DNA of 64,000 nucleotides from Macrotrachela quadricornifera (lineage: Eukaryota > Rotifera > Eurotatoria > Philodinida > Philodinidae), in contig JAJEKB010020548.1 in assembly GCA_022393335.1 (NCBI GenBank), forward strand, positions 255,850 to 319,849, read 5' to 3'. This document shows, in pieces, positions 61,511 to 64,000 of the stretch; within the stretch, counting starts at the first letter, position 1; the number at the start of each line of letters is the position of its first letter. Below the pieces are notes generated by a model. It did not search any database. It saw only the letters and a list, made by a program, of their open reading frames with translations, and was not told the origin of the DNA. A program made the position numbers and the translations under genes.

Positions 61511-63465
61511 TAAAGGACGGAGACGCATAAGGACGTAAATCAGTTCACCAATAGATCGCGGAAAGAAATACATTATTTCGTGCAGAATTTTACGGTGATT
61601 CTTTCAAGACCAAATTCAATCGATTTCGAAAACGATTAAATGATTTTCAATCTCACTGTATTGTACCCTTCTATTCGTGCATTTCAACAGAATAAGATAA
61701 AAATAATATTTCTTCTTTCAGCTGAAATTAATCTCATTTGAAAGAGCGTCAAATTCTACACAAAACTATATATGAACCATGCATAAATAGTAAACATAAA
61801 CAAAAATTACAGGGACTAAATTAGCATGTTTTAGGTAAGTCAACAACGTTCGAACTTCTTAAGTGCTTAGAAAATGGCTTTACAATGACTTTTCGTCTTT
61901 AGAACCGAATGCAGTTTTTCACGGGTCACACGCTGGTCTAGCTTTCATATTGGAAATTTATTGGCCAAAAGTATCCAAAGGTTAGTGCTCCCTAGAATAG
62001 AGATTATATGTGACGCAGTTGGATGATAGATATTTGTGAATACAAGAATCTTTTATATCTTTTGATTCTTCCTATAGTTATACGTATGAATACATGTATG
62101 TATTTTGAATATTCGGTATAAGTAGTGTCCTGCGTGATTAGAAAGTTTTTTTTATGATCGTAACCGTGTTCGTGATTAAGAAAAAAATTTGTGGTCGTGA
62201 TCGTGATTGAAACTAAAATTCCGTGATTTACGATTGTAATATATACATTTACAGTATCAAATATATATTTAAGAATATAATGCCCACATTTAAATCAGAA
62301 AAAAATCTGTCAATTCACATTTACTTTTATCAAAAAACAAAGAAAATATATTAGCTAATGAAACACTATTTCATAAAAAAAACATAACCGAGAAAAAAGT
62401 GAAGAAATTACTTGATTAAATAATTTATTCATCACCATCTTCAATTTCAATATTTATTAAACATTCATTATCATTTTGATTATTGTTTATGAGAGCGTGT
62501 GGTTTTAATTTTTTTGTGTCTAAATACTATGTAACCTTCGTGATCGTGATCATGAATTTGATCACAGAAAAAATCGTGATTGTGATCGTGATCGTAATTG
62601 TAATTCAAAAACCAACTCGTGATCGTGATCAAAAATATCAATCACGCAGGACACTAGGTATAAGTATTTTCAGGAACACAAAGAGAATGGCAAAAAGAAA
62701 CATCATTATGTCTACTGATAAGTTGACCTAGGTAAACATATCTAAAGACCTAAATGCCAATATTTCCTAATACGACATTTACCTGATTTCGTACAAATAA
62801 AATATTGTTTGAACACTTCATAAAAATGTTGTCAGTCATAAATACATACATAACGAGCCACAATTAATCAATCTACATCAAGTCTAAGAAATTACAAAAT
62901 TGGTTATCTTTACATAGTATAAATGCATAACATGCTTGATTCAAACATAATGGCCCAAACCATCACAATGTTATACGATATTTTCCTATGGAACATTTTG
63001 ATCAATTAAATTTCGACATGATCACGAAATCAGTATGTCACTTATAAAAAATTGCATCAGATTCTAAAGACAAACTTTCATTGTGAAGCCATTTTCTAAG
63101 CACTTGAGAAGTTCGATTAACGGTGACTTATCTAAAATATGCATTTTTTAACAATTTAGCTTCGGTAATTTTTGTTTACGTTTACTATTTGTGCATGACT
63201 CATCTATAGTTTTGTGTAGAATTTGACGTGCTTTCAAATGAGATTAATTTCAGCTGGAAGAAGAAATATTATTTTTATCTTATTCTGTTGAAATTCACGA
63301 ATAAAAGGGTACAATAAGATGCAAACGGGAACCATCTAATCGTTTTCGAAATCGATTGAATTTGGTCTTGAAAGAATCACCGTAAAATTCTGCATCAAAT
63401 AATGTATTTCTTTCAGTGATCTGTTGGTCGGCCGACTTACGTCCTTATGCGCCCCCCCTCCTTTA
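61511..63465. mobile_element. Element with about 400-base terminal inverted arms, interrupted by a hAT-like insertion
   Basis: The left arm starts TAAAGGACGG and soon reads ACGCATAAGGACGTAA. The right arm, in reverse complement, starts TAAAGGAGGG and reads GCGCATAAGGACGTAA. Similarity continues through ATTTTACGGTGATTCTTTCA, a GAAATTAATCTCATTTGAAA-like block and TTAGAAAATGGCTT, to about 61910 on the left and 63055 on the right. No transposase is seen and no target duplication found. Its interior holds the 534-base insertion at 62123-62656. Confidence 0.8.
62123..62656. mobile_element. Non-autonomous hAT-like element with CGTGAT subterminal repeats
   Basis: 534 bases. The ends are TAGTGTCCTGCGTGAT and ATCACGCAGGACACTA, with an exact 8-bp duplication GGTATAAG at 62115-62122 and 62657-62664. 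Arrays of CGTGAT/ATCACG hexamers sit inside both ends. No coding capacity: the 82-codon frame at 62483-62731 crosses the boundary and is spurious. Confidence 0.9.
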
Positions 63466-64000
63466 CCTTGATCATTTGGATACAATCAGAACTTTATTTC
63501 CTTCGTTATGCAAACTGAATCCACAAAATCCGAGGTCTTTTGTAATCCACATTTGTCGATTAGAATTCAATGAAATGGGAAAATTTTATATGAAAAGTAA
63601 ATTTCTGATTTCCGCTTTTTTGCTAGTTGTACAATTTATTGGAGAAATTAAGATTGTTTTTTATTATTTTATACCTCGAACACTTGATTGTGTTTTCTAT
63701 TCATTTATTGAATAGAAACATAATATAAATCCTTCTCCCACAAACTCGTTAGCGTTTACTTACATAAATATAAGCAGAGAAATTGTAGGTGTATCATTAA
63801 AAACGAATAGCTCGCGTTGAGAATATTATATACTAATGGTTATAACTGGCTTTAATTATCAACTAAACTATCAGATTTTCTGCGTAAAAATTCGTGACTA
63901 AAACTAAAATTTATCGCATAGTGAATGAACTTAAGTAATTTATTTTTGTTACATTTATGCTGATTATAAAAAGTTGGAGTAAGCTAATTACATGTTTCTA
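63466..64000. other. Intergenic to window end
   Basis: No supported gene. The 99-codon frame at 63416-63715 begins inside the transposon arm and shows no motif. Confidence 0.4.

Noticed and set aside
62483..62731. 82-codon frame with repeated Ile/Val
   Set aside because: Translates CGTGAT repeats and crosses the exact transposon boundary at 62656.

Overview
This is a nuclear fragment of a small, AT-rich animal genome. Genes are broken by many very short introns (mostly about 45-80 bases, GT...AG). The coding strand is full of A/T-ending codons, and the proteins are clear metazoan orthologues (LNPK, KARS, DMAC2L/ATP5S, RNF5/RNF185, PITPNM/RdgB, CDA, GTPBP6, PBLD). Gene density, intron size, bacterial-looking genes and DNA transposons together suggest a bdelloid rotifer (Adineta/Rotaria type). 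That assignment is inference; no species-diagnostic marker is present.

Layout. Bases 1-34.4 kb are a gene-dense core: a partial flavin amine oxidase (-), a small membrane protein (+), a three-exon family II Mn-dependent inorganic pyrophosphatase (-), a 14-exon RRM + double-Tudor protein (-), lunapark (+), lysyl-tRNA synthetase (+), ATP synthase factor B/DMAC2L (+), an RNF5/RNF185 ubiquitin ligase (+), a 19-exon PITPNM/RdgB lipid-transfer protein (+) and cytidine deaminase (+). A 5-kb gene-poor gap with foldback repeats follows, then the divergent pair GTPBP6 (-) and intronless PBLD/PhzF (+). I reconstructed exon boundaries by hand; every complete spliced model is a multiple of three.

Bases 34.4-64 kb are an accessory compartment with few intact genes. 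It holds a glycine-rich repeat protein, an intronless D-2-hydroxyacid dehydrogenase of bacterial type, an intronless secreted orphan, decayed genes (FAAH2-like amidase, aspartic-protease fragment, DDE transposase, an unknown multi-exon gene) and nested DNA transposons. Three inserts begin TAGTG and have exact 8-bp target-site duplications, as in hAT elements: a nearly intact 3.36-kb autonomous element (40497-43856), a 1.25-kb element nested inside another 8-bp-TSD element (44891-46142 within 43949-46262), and a 534-bp element (62123-62656) nested in a 1.95-kb element with about 400-bp inverted arms (61511-63465).

Notable observations: a cryptic second first exon in KARS intron 1 whose splicing phase fits and which encodes a mitochondrial-type presequence, implying dual cytosolic/mitochondrial targeting as in vertebrate KARS1; an apparently transferred family II pyrophosphatase that now has spliceosomal introns; a hAT transposase whose first intron begins ATAAGA instead of GTAAGA; and a foldback repeat family shared by KARS intron 1 and two intergenic sites. 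Two assembly gaps (35014-35413 and 48706-48715) affect interpretation. I found no CRISPR array, rRNA or convincing tRNA.
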